64,000 nucleotides of DNA from an uncultured Bacteroidales bacterium (GCA_905235675.1 CAJONC010000027.1:1-64000); one strand, 5' to 3'; numbered from the stretch's first letter, positions 26,104 through 35,738 are shown. The notes: generated from the letters alone by a model not told the origin. Made by a program: numbers and translations.

Positions 26104-27224
26104 GCGGGCGGAGGAGTCTCCTCGATGATGGGGAGCAGGGTTTCATTGAGCCTTGCGGTGGGTATCTTCTGCGAGTAGTTGGCGTACACCTCGGTAACGG
26201 CGTCGAGCACGTCCTGGATGCGCTGCATCTTGACCACGGAGGTGAAGATGATGGGCACGTCGTCGAAGGGTGCAAGGCGCGACTTCAGGGCGGCGGTGTA
26301 CTCCTTCATGGTCTTGGAATCCTTGATGAAGAGGTCCCACTTGTTCACCACCAGCACGCAGCCTTTCCGGTTGCGTATGATGAGGTTGAAGATGTTCATG
26401 TCCTGGGCCTCCATTCCGGTAGTCGCGTCTATCATCAGCACGCATACGTCGCTGTGCTCGATGGCGCGTATGGAACGCATCACGGAATAGAATTCGAGGT
26501 CTTCGCTGACCTTGCCCTTCCTGCGTATGCCGGCGGTATCCACCAGCATGAATTCGTGGCCGAACTTGTTGTAGTGGGTTTCTATCGAGTCGCGGGTGGT
26601 GCCTGCGACGGGGGTGACTATGTTGCGTTCTTCGCCGAGAAGGGCGTTGGTAATTGAAGATTTGCCCACGTTGGGCTTGCCCACTATGGCTATGCGGGGA
26701 AGACCGGCGTACGGGTCCTCCCCGTCCTTTTCTTCTGGCAGGGCCGCCACTACCGCGTCCAGCAGGTCTCCGGTGCCGCTGCCGTTGGCTGCGGAGATGC
26801 TGTAGACCTCTCCGAGGCCAAGGGCGTAGAATTCATAGGTGTCGTATACCTTCTCCCCCGAATCCACCTTGTTCACGCAGAGTATCACCGGCTTGCGCGA
26901 ACGGCGGAGCACGTCGGCAATTTCGGAATCATAGTCGGTGATGCCTGTCGCGGCCTCCACCATGAACAGAATCACGTCGGCCTCGTCTATCGCAATCTGC
27001 ACCTGCCGGCGTATGGCGGTTTCGAACACGTCGTCGGAATTGGAAGTGTATCCTCCGGTATCCACCACCGAGAATTCCCTTCCGTTCCAGTCGCTGCGGC
27101 CGTAATGGCGGTCGCGGGTTACGCCGGAGATATCATCCACAATGGCCTGGCGCATTCCCACCAGACGGTTGAAAAGGGTCGATTTGCCCACGTTGGGGCG
27201 ACCCACTATAGCTACAAGTCCCAT
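26088..27224 (-). CDS. der: GTPase Der (EngA), frame ending before the KH domain
   Basis: A 378-codon frame with the two tandem GTPase domains of Der, a 50S ribosome assembly factor. Domain 1 has [18 protein letters not shown] and NKVD. Domain 2 has [20 protein letters not shown] and NKWD. The frame ends at [14 protein letters not shown], exactly where the KH domain should begin; that domain continues in the overlapping frame at 25921-26103. Der is normally about 435-440 residues and essential, so a true loss of the KH domain would be surprising. Confidence 0.93.
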   Translation of the reverse strand: MGLVAIVGRPNVGKSTLFNRLVGMRQAIVDDISGVTRDRHYGRSDWNGREFSVVDTGGYTSNSDDVFETAIRRQVQIAIDEADVILFMVEAATGITDYDSEIADVLRRSRKPVILCVNKVDSGEKVYDTYEFYALGLGEVYSISAANGSGTGDLLDAVVAALPEEKDGEDPYAGLPRIAIVGKPNVGKSSITNALLGEERNIVTPVAGTTRDSIETHYNKFGHEFMLVDTAGIRRKGKVSEDLEFYSVMRSIRAIEHSDVCVLMIDATTGMEAQDMNIFNLIIRNRKGCVLVVNKWDLFIKDSKTMKEYTAALKSRLAPFDDVPIIFTSVVKMQRIQDVLDAVTEVYANYSQKIPTARLNETLLPIIEETPPPAWKDT

Positions 27225-27227
27225 AAC

Positions 27228-27467
27228 TTATTTTTTGGTATAGAGGGAACATTCCGCACATGCGTCGGAGAAGTTCCCGTCGCAGACGCTTTTGCGTCCT
27301 TCGTGAAACCTGGCATCCTCGTCCTTGAAACAGGTAATGCCGCGCTCCTTCAGCTTTTCGTTGCGGCCCAGGTCGAACTGGGGGAAGCCGCGTTTTGCGA
27401 TGATGCCTACGCTCATCAGCAGGACGCAGATTCCGACCAACAGGAGGGCTGCAAGAAAGACTTTCAT
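27228..27467 (-). CDS. Small membrane protein with conserved cysteines
   Basis: A 79-residue protein with one N-terminal hydrophobic helix (MKVFLAALLLVGICVLLMSVGII). A short soluble tail follows with FDLGRNEKLKERGITCFKDEDA and CDGNFSDACAECSLY. I recall similar small proteins in other Bacteroidales near der and prs-like genes, without assigned function. The four tail cysteines could bind a metal or form disulphides. The gene ends 3 bases before der and touches the prs stop, so it belongs to the same transcript. Confidence 0.7.
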   Translation of the reverse strand: MKVFLAALLLVGICVLLMSVGIIAKRGFPQFDLGRNEKLKERGITCFKDEDARFHEGRKSVCDGNFSDACAECSLYTKK

Positions 27468-28453
27468 TACTTAATCTCGAACTGGGTGCTTATCGGTTCA
27501 TACATATATACCCTGCGCATCATTTCGGCAAAGACCGGAGCGATGCTCAGGACGCGTATCTTGCTCTCGCCGGTGATTTCGGGATGGGGTATGGTGTCGG
27601 TGATGAGCACCTCATCCAGCGCGGAAGCCTCAATGCGCTCCACGGCGCCTCCGGAAAGCACTCCATGGCTGGCGCAGGCGCGGACGCTGTTGGCTCCCAG
27701 CTTCTTGAGGACTTCGGCGGCCTTGCAGAGGGTGCCCGCGGTATCTATCATATCGTCCACTATCACCACATCCTTCCCTTCCACGTCGCCTATGGCCTTT
27801 ATCTCGCTCACCACGTTGGCGCGTTCGCGCGTCTTGTGGCAGATGATAACGGGGCAGTCGCGGCGCTTGCTGAGGTATTTGGAATAGGAATTCGCACGCT
27901 TGGCGCCGCCCATGTCGGGAGCGGCTATCGCAAGATTGCGCAGTTTCATGTCGGTAATCTCTTTCACGAACACTCCGCTGGCGTAGATATGGTCGACGGG
28001 GATGTCGAAGAAGCCCTGGATCTGGTCGGCATGGAGGTCGCAGGTCATCACGCGGTCGCAGCCTGCCGCACGCAGCAGATTGGCCACCAGTTTGGCACCT
28101 ATGCTCACGCGGGGACGGTCCTTGCGGTCCTGGCGGGCCCATCCGAAATAAGGCATCACCGCTATCACCTTGTCGGCGGAGGCACGCTTTGCGGCATCGA
28201 TGCAAAGCAGCAGTTCCATTAGGTTGTCGGACGGCGGGAAGGTGCTCTGGATAAGGAACACCGTGGCCCCGCGTACGCTGTCGCGGTACGAAGGCTGGAA
28301 TTCACCGTCGCTGAACTTGTCGATGTCGAGCTGGCCGAGGACGATGTGCTCGTCTTCCGGCCCCTCGGTCGCCTGAAGATAATCCACTACTCGCTGCGCA
28401 AAGGCTTCGGAAGCCTTGCAGCTGAAAACTAACATCCTGTGTTCGTGTTGCAT
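27467..28453 (-). CDS. prs: Ribose-phosphate pyrophosphokinase (PRPP synthetase)
   Basis: A 328-residue enzyme transferring pyrophosphate from ATP to ribose 5-phosphate, giving PRPP for nucleotide, histidine and tryptophan synthesis. Motifs include the ATP loop MPYFGWARQDRKDRPRVSIG, the metal site CDLHADQIQGFF and the PRPP-binding VIVDDMIDTAGTL. A second in-frame ATG six codons in is a possible start, but the first lies 3 bases after the engB stop. Confidence 0.96.
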   Translation of the reverse strand: MQHEHRMLVFSCKASEAFAQRVVDYLQATEGPEDEHIVLGQLDIDKFSDGEFQPSYRDSVRGATVFLIQSTFPPSDNLMELLLCIDAAKRASADKVIAVMPYFGWARQDRKDRPRVSIGAKLVANLLRAAGCDRVMTCDLHADQIQGFFDIPVDHIYASGVFVKEITDMKLRNLAIAAPDMGGAKRANSYSKYLSKRRDCPVIICHKTRERANVVSEIKAIGDVEGKDVVIVDDMIDTAGTLCKAAEVLKKLGANSVRACASHGVLSGGAVERIEASALDEVLITDTIPHPEITGESKIRVLSIAPVFAEMMRRVYMYEPISTQFEIK

Positions 28454-28456
28454 AAC

Positions 28457-29053
28457 TTATTCTGCAGATAAAATACTGTCAATATAATCCAGAATTTCTT
28501 CCTTCCCCTGCTTTTTCGCCGCCGAGCTTGCGAACACGGGGGGCAGGGTCTCCCAGTCTTCCAGCAGGATATTGCGGCTGCGCTCAATCTGGGCGGCGAC
28601 GGCGTTCGTTCCCTGCTTGTCGCACTTTGTAAAAACAATGGCGAAAGGAATACCCTTTTCGCCGAGTCCGGCTATAAAGTCGATGTCGATGCAGGTTATG
28701 TCGAAACGGGAGTCGACGAGGACGAAAAGGCACTGCAGCTCTTCCGATCCGGTGATATAGTCGTTAATCATCGAACGAAGTTCCTCCCTGCCCTCCCGGC
28801 TCATCCTGGCGTATCCGTATCCCGGAAGGTCCACCAGATACCAGCTGTCATTGATGATGAAGTGGTTGATGCACCTGGTCTTTCCGGGGGTGGAAGATGT
28901 CATCGCGAGCTTGCCGTTGCCGGTGAGCATGTTGATAAGGGAACTTTTGCCCACGTTGGATCTCCCTATGAAAGCGAATTCGGGCAGCCGCCTCTTGGGT
29001 TTGGAGGAAACCCGTGTGCAACTTCCCGCAAACTTTGCTTCCGTTATCTTCAT
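28457..29053 (-). CDS. engB: Ribosome biogenesis GTP-binding protein YsxC/EngB
   Basis: A 198-residue EngB GTPase for late 50S assembly. The start is the ATG of MKITEAKFAGSCT; the longer frame upstream overlaps a -7 box (TATCTTTG, minus, 29061-29068) and encodes untypical sequence. G1 is GRSNVGKSSLIN, G3 DLPGYGYAR and G4 TKCD. Transcription probably starts just before this ATG and continues into prs, der and xseA. Confidence 0.94.
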   Translation of the reverse strand: MKITEAKFAGSCTRVSSKPKRRLPEFAFIGRSNVGKSSLINMLTGNGKLAMTSSTPGKTRCINHFIINDSWYLVDLPGYGYARMSREGREELRSMINDYITGSEELQCLFVLVDSRFDITCIDIDFIAGLGEKGIPFAIVFTKCDKQGTNAVAAQIERSRNILLEDWETLPPVFASSAAKKQGKEEILDYIDSILSAE

Positions 29054-29060
29054 AACAATG

Positions 29061-29068
29061 CAAAGATA
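29061..29068 (-). promoter_or_regulatory. Candidate -7 box of the engB-prs-der-xseA run
   Basis: The minus strand reads TATCTTTG, matching TAnnTTTG, 7 bases before the engB ATG. No TTTG lies at the usual 20-base distance. Confidence 0.42.
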
Positions 29069-29107
29069 ACGAATATTGCGTACAAAAACGCAGCAAAAAA
29101 TCAAAAT

Positions 29108-32100
29108 TTATCCCTCGGGATAAAGAATGGTGAAACACGCCCCTCCGAGGGCGAAGGAACGGCTGTAGGAGATGGACGCCCCGCAGCGCTCGAGGACGCT
29201 CCGCGAGATGGCGAGACCAAGTCCGCTTCCCCCGTTCTTGGTGGTGAAATTAGGGGTGAACAGCCTGTCTATGTTTTCGTCGTCCACACCGGGGCCGTTG
29301 TCCTCGAAAACAATGTCGTAGAAGCCGTCGGTGATGGATTTCCGCAGGCTGATCCTCACTTTTCCGTCTTTGACGCCGGCGTCGGAAAGCGCCTGCACCG
29401 AATTGTTCAGCAGGTTCACGAACACGCGGGTAAGCTGGGGCTTAGGCCCTTCGACGGACACTTCCGGCAGGCCTATGTACTCGAAACTGATGCCTTCGTG
29501 ATTGTCGAAGATAGCCATTTCCTCCTGAAGCAGGGCGGGCAGGTCTATCTGCACGGGGGCTTCGGTATAGAGCTTGGCGAAAGTGGAGAATTCATTTGCG
29601 GTGTCGGTGAGTATGTCGATGTGGTCGAGTATAACCCTGCTTATCTCGTCGAACTTGTCCTGCCAGCTGTCGTCCCCCTTGGCCTTGAGGCGGATGAGGC
29701 GCTGGAGCTGCAGCTTCATGGGAGTGAGCGGGTTCTTAATCTCATGCGCCACCTGACGGGCCATTCCGCTCCATGCCTTGTCGCGCTCGGCCTGGGCGAG
29801 TTTGCGGGAGCTCTCCCCGAGTTCGCTTACCATGCGGTTGTATGCCGTCACGAGGCCGGAGATCTCGTCCTTGCTGTCGTATTCTATGTATTCGAGCTTG
29901 CCCAGACCTGCCGAATTCATCTTCGCACCCATCTCCACCAGGGGCTTGAACATGCTCTGCAGCACCTTGGAGATCATGAACATCGCCACCATCAGCAGGA
30001 AGACGAAGAGCGAGAATATCATCAGGGAATGGCTCACGACATAGGTTTCGAAGTCGTAGCTTTCATCGGTGTAGGGGGAACTGATTATGGCCAGCAGGGT
30101 GCCCTCGTCGGAGAGCAGGGGCGCATACAGGCTGTAGAACTTTTCCCTGCCAATTTTTTCCCTGCCTATGAAGTAGCGGCTGGTGTTTCGCACTATCGCA
30201 AGGTAGGCGTCGGGGTTGATTCTCGACTCCACCTGCTGCTGGTAGAACACGTCGGGCGCCGTAGTCATGAAAACCATGCCCTGCGGGCTGTAGAGGGAGA
30301 TGTCGGAGTTGGTGTTCTTGCCCACGTCCTCAAGCACCCGCACCACCTCGGGAGACTGGATGTCGGACGGCCGCACCGCACCGCGTATCCTTGCGGATAG
30401 CGACGCCTGGATGGAGTTTATCTTTTCTGTCATCATCGCATTGCGGTTGACCTCGCTGCGCGTATACACGAAAGCCACGCTTACCAGGGCCATTGCAATC
30501 AGGGTGACCGAAAGGGAGGCCATTACCACCATTATTATCCTGTTCTGGAAGTAGCTCTGCCCGAAAGCCCTCCTGCGCGGGCGCCTCAACACGAAGATGG
30601 AGAAATAGAGGAAGCAGAGCATCCCTATGAAGAAGAACGATACCAGATAGTTGAACATCCGTATGGACGGACGGGAGAAAATTACGGTCTCCCCTCCCCC
30701 CATATCATAGATGAAGTGCATATAGCCGTCGCGGACCATGCGTCCCTGCACATTCATCCTCGAGTCTTCATTAAGGTAGACGGAGTATGCATAGATGCCC
30801 CTGAAAGTGATAAGCCTGCCTGAATCGTACCTCGCAAAGGAGTATTTGGAAGGGATGTTGACCTCTCCCGGAAGGCTCGGACCGAGTATGCTGGCATATC
30901 CGCGGAACTTCCAGTCGCTCTTGCGCTCAATGCTTATCGTGACATAACTAACCCCGTATCCCTTTATGCTGTATGCGAATCCTCCCCTGTACGTTACGAA
31001 GCCGTTGCCGGTGTCGGAATACACGAAGCGGGATCCGGGAGCAATGAACTCCCCGCGCTGCACGGACGCGAAGGCTTCGGGCCCGAGACTGACAGTGACG
31101 TCGTATTCCTGCATCACCCTCGAAAGGTAGTTCTCCGAAAGACGTCCGCGTATGCTCGCACCGCCGTTGTCGAGCAGGGACAGCGATGCTATCAGGGGGT
31201 CGGACGCTATCCTGTCCTCGACCGAAAGCAGCTGCATCTCGAGCGAAATGTCGCGGTTGACCGAGACGCGTCCCGCCCACACCTCGAGGCTCGCCTGCTC
31301 CTTCTTCACCCCGAGATCCGCCGTGTACCACACGAAGCAGACCGCGCCTACCGCAGCGAAAAATATGCGGCTGTAGAGCGAAAATGCGTCGAAATGGCGG
31401 CCGGTGAAACGGGAGAAAACGGGCTGCAGCATCTGCAGGAGCACAAGTATGCAGGTGAACAGCATGATGTATACCAGATAAATCACGGCGCTCATCATGT
31501 TGAAGTTGTCCAGCCTGTAAAGTTCCAGCGAAATGTTGGAATTGAGGATAATGCTGCGGATTCCGAAGATTATGTAGCAGATAATCATTCCAATCAGCAG
31601 CACTATGCACACCGCCCAGGCAACCAGGGACCGGCGGGTTCTGAGCCTGTGGAAAATATCCTTGCGGACCATGAAAAGGAAGGTCACGAAAAGGATTATG
31701 GCCGTAATGTAATTGATATGGGCTCCGAGGGAATAGAAGAAGCGGTCGTCGGCATACACCGCGGGCGAGAAGATGGGCAGGTCGCTACCGATGTAGCGTC
31801 CCAGGAAAAAGAGCAGCACCATCATCGGAAGCATGGGCGCCGCAACTATCCAGAAGCGTTTGAGGCAGGGTTTGGCGGATATGAAAAGGAATGCCGCTAT
31901 CAGCAGCAGCACAAGCGAAAACACCATCAGCACCGGATTGACCGGCAGCTGCGCCGACGAAGACGGCCTGTCTATCTTGAACTGGGGCACTCCCCCCACC
32001 TTCACTTCGAAGCCCTCGCTCGACGACAGCGGAAGCACCATGTAGGGCCCCTCTTCAAAAGCGTCGGCAATCTCCAGTCCGGCCACGACCTTCACGTTCC

Positions 32101-32539
32101 CGCGTTCCTCCGTCCTGGCGAGATACCAGCTCGGGCCGAAATTGCAGAGGCGCAGTTCGGGGCCGAGGTCGGAGAGGGGGGAATAGGCCGCACTGCGGGG
32201 ATTGGAAATCATCTCGAAGCGCTGCCCCGTCTCAAGATTGTCGTTCAGCACGGGAAAGCAGTTGTACCAGCTTTGGAGGGTGTCGCCGACATAGCGGTAG
32301 ATAACTATATCGTCTCCGAGTCCGGACAGATCAAGCCACTGCGAAGGATCCTGCGCAAAGGCGGCTTCAATGCCTTTGTCGAGAAGCTTCATGCGGCCGT
32401 TCACCCTGTGCTCCATCCTGTGCGCGGGGATGTCACCTCCGCTCAGAGCTATGCCTCCACGCAGCGAAAATGCGAAGAAAACAAGGCTGAGCAGAAGCAG
32501 GCTCAGGGCCGATATGTCCAAATACTTCTGTCTCTTCAT
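29108..32539 (-). CDS. NtrY-like multi-pass sensor histidine kinase
   Basis: A 1143-residue kinase. The N-terminal two thirds are sensor: one membrane helix near residue 10, an outer domain, a block of about six helices (about 210-430), another outer domain (about 440-660) and further helices near 680, 720 and 860. A HAMP-like segment follows, then the phospho-acceptor VAHEIKNPLTPMK (His about 932) and the ATPase motifs NLLNNSVQAL, FEDNGPGV, FTTKNGGSGLGLAI. The HEIKNPLTP form is typical of NtrB/NtrY. Its likely partner is the NtrC-type regulator at 38428-39573. It overlaps rlmH by 4 bases. Confidence 0.88.
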   Translation of the reverse strand: MKRQKYLDISALSLLLLSLVFFAFSLRGGIALSGGDIPAHRMEHRVNGRMKLLDKGIEAAFAQDPSQWLDLSGLGDDIVIYRYVGDTLQSWYNCFPVLNDNLETGQRFEMISNPRSAAYSPLSDLGPELRLCNFGPSWYLARTEERGNVKVVAGLEIADAFEEGPYMVLPLSSSEGFEVKVGGVPQFKIDRPSSSAQLPVNPVLMVFSLVLLLIAAFLFISAKPCLKRFWIVAAPMLPMMVLLFFLGRYIGSDLPIFSPAVYADDRFFYSLGAHINYITAIILFVTFLFMVRKDIFHRLRTRRSLVAWAVCIVLLIGMIICYIIFGIRSIILNSNISLELYRLDNFNMMSAVIYLVYIMLFTCILVLLQMLQPVFSRFTGRHFDAFSLYSRIFFAAVGAVCFVWYTADLGVKKEQASLEVWAGRVSVNRDISLEMQLLSVEDRIASDPLIASLSLLDNGGASIRGRLSENYLSRVMQEYDVTVSLGPEAFASVQRGEFIAPGSRFVYSDTGNGFVTYRGGFAYSIKGYGVSYVTISIERKSDWKFRGYASILGPSLPGEVNIPSKYSFARYDSGRLITFRGIYAYSVYLNEDSRMNVQGRMVRDGYMHFIYDMGGGETVIFSRPSIRMFNYLVSFFFIGMLCFLYFSIFVLRRPRRRAFGQSYFQNRIIMVVMASLSVTLIAMALVSVAFVYTRSEVNRNAMMTEKINSIQASLSARIRGAVRPSDIQSPEVVRVLEDVGKNTNSDISLYSPQGMVFMTTAPDVFYQQQVESRINPDAYLAIVRNTSRYFIGREKIGREKFYSLYAPLLSDEGTLLAIISSPYTDESYDFETYVVSHSLMIFSLFVFLLMVAMFMISKVLQSMFKPLVEMGAKMNSAGLGKLEYIEYDSKDEISGLVTAYNRMVSELGESSRKLAQAERDKAWSGMARQVAHEIKNPLTPMKLQLQRLIRLKAKGDDSWQDKFDEISRVILDHIDILTDTANEFSTFAKLYTEAPVQIDLPALLQEEMAIFDNHEGISFEYIGLPEVSVEGPKPQLTRVFVNLLNNSVQALSDAGVKDGKVRISLRKSITDGFYDIVFEDNGPGVDDENIDRLFTPNFTTKNGGSGLGLAISRSVLERCGASISYSRSFALGGACFTILYPEG

Positions 32540-33006
32540 TCGTGATGATAAGGTTCGCCTTTCATTATCGTGAAGGCACGGTAAAGCTGTTCTGCAAAAA
32601 TCGTTCTAACCATCTGGTGCGAGAAGGTCATCTTCGACAGGGATATGCTTGAAGACGCTGCCGCATATACCTCGTCGCTGAATCCATATGCCCCTCCGAC
32701 CACATACACCAGGTCCTTCCCGCCGCGGTTAAGGCGCTTCCGGAGCTCATCCGCAAACTCCACCGAACGGAACTCGCGGCCGTGTTCGTCGAGAAGGATT
32801 ATCTCCGAAGAGCCCGCCGCCTTCAGGATGAGCGCCCCCTCCTTTTCCTTAATCTGCGCCTCGCTCAGGGCCCCTGCGTTCTTCAGCTCCGGAATCTCCT
32901 TCAGTTCGAAACGCACATAATGCCCCAGCCGCTCCGAATACATGTCCAGACCGGCCTTCACCCAGGGAACATCGGTTTTCCCGACTGTCAGCAGCACTAT
33001 CTTCAT
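32536..33006 (-). CDS. rlmH: 23S rRNA (pseudouridine-1915 N3)-methyltransferase
   Basis: A 156-residue SPOUT methyltransferase that modifies pseudouridine 1915 in helix 69 of 23S rRNA. Family motifs are VVGGAYGFSDEVY (knot/SAM site) and LSKMTFSHQMVRTIFAEQLYRAFTI, ending GEPYHHE. It overlaps the MFS gene upstream and the histidine kinase downstream by 4 bases each (ATGA), so it is embedded in a coupled transcript. Confidence 0.96.
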   Translation of the reverse strand: MKIVLLTVGKTDVPWVKAGLDMYSERLGHYVRFELKEIPELKNAGALSEAQIKEKEGALILKAAGSSEIILLDEHGREFRSVEFADELRKRLNRGGKDLVYVVGGAYGFSDEVYAAASSSISLSKMTFSHQMVRTIFAEQLYRAFTIMKGEPYHHE

Positions 33007-34160
33007 TCCGCCTTCCGAATCTTTGCGTCAAGCCACAACATATACACCCACACCACCGCAATCGCGGCCACCGCGGCTATCTGCGAGCCGCTTATATCCC
33101 TTATCCACCCCAGCACCGGAGGAAGGATGGCGCCGCCTATCAGGCCCACGATGAGCAGGGCCGACACCGCATTTTCCTTGCCGGGAGCGCGGCGCATGGC
33201 CATAGCGAACACCAGGCCGAAAAGATTGGCGTAGCCTATGCCGAAGATGCAGACCGCTGTCAGCGCGGGCACGGGACCGAGTTTCCCGAACACTGCCAGG
33301 AGTACCAGCCCGAGCATTGCAAGCCAGCATCCTGCTGAAAAGAATTTCCTGTCGGATACCTTGAGCAGCAGGGCTCCCCCCGCGAATGCGGCTACGGTTC
33401 GCGCCAGGAAATAGAGGCTGTTGCAGAGATTTGCCTTTTCGGTGCTGAGGCCGAACTGGTCCGTCATCAGGCGCGGCAGTGTCATGTTCACCGCAACGTC
33501 CGCCGCCACAAGCACCACTATTCCGATGAAGAAAGAGAGTATGGCGGAGTCCTTGAGCATACCCAGGGTTTCGCAGAAACCCACCGCCTGCTGCTGTCCG
33601 GAACTCTCCTCGATCGGAGTGAGCCAAAGCCAGACAAGTCCCACGAGCGAGAGCGCCGCGTAAATGGGGAAGAGCAGCTGCCAGTGCCCGAGCGAGACGG
33701 CTGTCCACATTGCGATGAAGGGAGCCACTATGCTTCCGAGCGCCTTGGTGGCCTGCCCGAAGGTGATGGTGGAACTTACTTTTTCGGCACTCACTATGTC
33801 GGTGACAAGGGGGTTGAGCGCCACCTGGAGTATGGTGTTGCCTATTCCTATCAGGGAGAAGGCAATGAGCACGCCCGCGAAGCTGTACCAGAGATACGGA
33901 AGGATGAGGGCGGCTACATGAATCGCGAGGCTGAGCAGCACCATTTTCCTGCGTCCGTATCTGGTGAGGGCCATTCCGACGGGGATCGAGAGCAGCAGGA
34001 ACCAGAGGTAGCAGGACAGGGAGATTGTATTTACCAGACCGTCGGACATGCCGAAGTCGGCACGGACATTATTGGTTACGAGCCCTATCATGTCTATGAA
34101 TCCCATGGCGAGGAATCCGAACATTACGGGCAGTATGACTGATGCAGAGTTCTTTTTCAT
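33003..34160 (-). CDS. MFS sugar transporter, FucP/glucose-galactose-like
   Basis: A 385-residue transporter with about 12 membrane helices and the MFS loop motif TRYGRRKMVLLS after helix 2. It resembles the FucP/glucose-galactose branch common in Bacteroidetes (GIGNTILQVALNPLV, TKALGSIVAP). With a ROK sugar kinase and GmhA just upstream in one operon it probably imports a hexose, amino sugar or related monosaccharide; the exact substrate cannot be read from sequence. Confidence 0.82.
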   Translation of the reverse strand: MKKNSASVILPVMFGFLAMGFIDMIGLVTNNVRADFGMSDGLVNTISLSCYLWFLLLSIPVGMALTRYGRRKMVLLSLAIHVAALILPYLWYSFAGVLIAFSLIGIGNTILQVALNPLVTDIVSAEKVSSTITFGQATKALGSIVAPFIAMWTAVSLGHWQLLFPIYAALSLVGLVWLWLTPIEESSGQQQAVGFCETLGMLKDSAILSFFIGIVVLVAADVAVNMTLPRLMTDQFGLSTEKANLCNSLYFLARTVAAFAGGALLLKVSDRKFFSAGCWLAMLGLVLLAVFGKLGPVPALTAVCIFGIGYANLFGLVFAMAMRRAPGKENAVSALLIVGLIGGAILPPVLGWIRDISGSQIAAVAAIAVVWVYMLWLDAKIRKAE

Positions 34161-34165
34161 GGCTG

Positions 34166-34741
34166 TCAGAATTCCAGTTCCGCCTCGATGGCGTGAATCA
34201 GTATGTGTATTATCTTTATGTGTATCTCCTGGATGCGGTCGGAGTGGGGGGCTTCAGGGGCGCAGACGGCGGTGTCGGCAAGCCCTGCGAGGGGATTGGG
34301 GGCGGGGCCTGTAAGGGCGACCACCTTCATTCCCTTGTTTTTCGCAGCCTCCGCCGCCCTGACGACGTTGGAGGACGTTCCGCTTGTGCTTATCGCGAGC
34401 AGCACGTCGCCTTCGACGCCCACCCCCTCGACATAGCGAGCGAAAACCTCGTCGTATGCGAAGTCGTTTGCCGTGCAGCTGATGTAAGCGGGGTCGTTGA
34501 TCGCGATTGCGGGAAGGCTCCTGCGGCTGCCCCTGTAGCGGCCGGTGAGTTCTTCGGCGAAATGGGTGGCGTCGCAGAGCGATCCGCCGTTTCCGCAGCT
34601 GAGTATTTTGCGGCCGGCCCTGATGGCGCCGGCGCAGACAGATGCGGCCTGCTCTATGGAGGGAATGCTTGCAGGATCGGCGAGAAACCGTTCCAGTTCG
34701 TTTTTCGCTTCGGCAAGGTCTTTTGTTATCAGTTCTTTCAT
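34166..34741 (-). CDS. gmhA: Sedoheptulose-7-phosphate isomerase (phosphoheptose isomerase)
   Basis: A 191-residue SIS-domain isomerase; I use the ATG (MKELITKDLAEAK), since the frame upstream offers only a TTG. It is close to GmhA along its length: CGNGGSLCDATHFAEELTGRYRG, SCTANDFAYDEVFARYVE, ISTSGTSSNVV and SDRIQEIHIKIIHILIH with the zinc-ligand histidine and glutamine positions. GmhA makes heptose precursors for the lipopolysaccharide core. The rest of the heptose pathway is not in the window. Confidence 0.9.
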   Translation of the reverse strand: MKELITKDLAEAKNELERFLADPASIPSIEQAASVCAGAIRAGRKILSCGNGGSLCDATHFAEELTGRYRGSRRSLPAIAINDPAYISCTANDFAYDEVFARYVEGVGVEGDVLLAISTSGTSSNVVRAAEAAKNKGMKVVALTGPAPNPLAGLADTAVCAPEAPHSDRIQEIHIKIIHILIHAIEAELEF

Positions 34742-34767
34742 TTCAGGCAAGGGATTTCAGTGGGAAT

Positions 34768-35733
34768 TCAGTTCGAGGCTGCCGCGATGGAGAGCGAGGC
34801 TATGTCGCCTATGGCTTCGCCAAGGGCGGCGGGCACGACGCGGCAGACGCTTGCGGCTGCCGGCAGCGCCTCGCGTGCGATCACGCCTTCCATGAAGGGA
34901 CGTATCAAATCCTCGGCCCGCACGAAAATGCTTCCTATCACTATCGCTTCGGGATTGAGTATGTCTATCATTATGGAAAGGGCCCTGCCGAGATATTCGG
35001 CCGAAGTCCTGTAAATACCTGTAGCCAGTTCATCCCCGGCCTTGGCAGCCTCTGCGACCATCCTGGCAGTGATGGCGCCGGTATTGCCGTCGGGGCACCA
35101 TGATACGGTGCCGCCCATCATCTGTTTTTCCTTAACCGCAGTCGCGGCGAGCTGGGCTATTCCTCCCCCGCTCGCAAAGCCCTCGAAGGATCCGGCCTTT
35201 CCGTAACCCACGGGGCCGAAATCGCTGAGACGTATGTGTCCCACCTCTCCGGCATTGTCGTTGGTGCCGGAATAAAGCTTCCCGTCGAGTACAAGGCCGG
35301 CGCCCATTCCGGTTCCGAAGGTGAGGAAAACCATGTTGCGCGTGCCCTTCCCCGCCCCGTATTTCCACTCCGCGAGGGCGCAGGCGTTGGCGTCATTCTG
35401 CAGGAAGGCGGGGATGCCGACAGCATCTTCCACCAGCTGCACTATGGGGATGCCGTCCCATCCGGGCAGGTTAGGAGGCGACATTACCAGCCCCTTCGCG
35501 CTGTCGAGAGGGCCTCCGCACGATATTCCCACAGCCTTGGTATTATCGGGATTGAGCATGTGCCTTCCGCACATCTCCTTCAGGGCGGAGATTATGTTCC
35601 GGACGGTAGAGTTTACGTCGAAAGTGCCGAAGCGTATCTTGTCCGCAATTTCAAGACTTCCGTCGCTGTCTATTCCGTAAATTACGGCGCATTTGGTGCC
35701 GCCTATGTCTATTCCGAGCAAATTGGTTTTCAT
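34768..35733 (-). CDS. ROK family sugar kinase without the zinc-knuckle cysteines
   Basis: A 321-residue kinase; the ATG of MKTNLLGIDIGGTKCAVIYG is placed 5 bases after a -7 box. It has the ATP phosphate loop (GIDIGGTK), the ROK signature region with NDANACALAEW, LTFGTGMGAGLVLDG and EVGHIRL. The usual CxCGxxGC zinc knuckle is replaced by GYGKAGSFEGFASG. ROK enzymes include glucokinases, fructokinases and N-acetylmannosamine or N-acetylglucosamine kinases; the specificity here is open. It heads the ROK-gmhA-MFS operon. Confidence 0.85.
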   Translation of the reverse strand: MKTNLLGIDIGGTKCAVIYGIDSDGSLEIADKIRFGTFDVNSTVRNIISALKEMCGRHMLNPDNTKAVGISCGGPLDSAKGLVMSPPNLPGWDGIPIVQLVEDAVGIPAFLQNDANACALAEWKYGAGKGTRNMVFLTFGTGMGAGLVLDGKLYSGTNDNAGEVGHIRLSDFGPVGYGKAGSFEGFASGGGIAQLAATAVKEKQMMGGTVSWCPDGNTGAITARMVAEAAKAGDELATGIYRTSAEYLGRALSIMIDILNPEAIVIGSIFVRAEDLIRPFMEGVIAREALPAAASVCRVVPAALGEAIGDIASLSIAAASN

Positions 35734-35738
35734 ACATA

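Noticed and set aside
28862..30400. 512-codon plus-strand open frame
   Set aside because: Antisense to the end of the NtrY-like kinase and engB; the frames are open only because of the codon pattern of the real genes.
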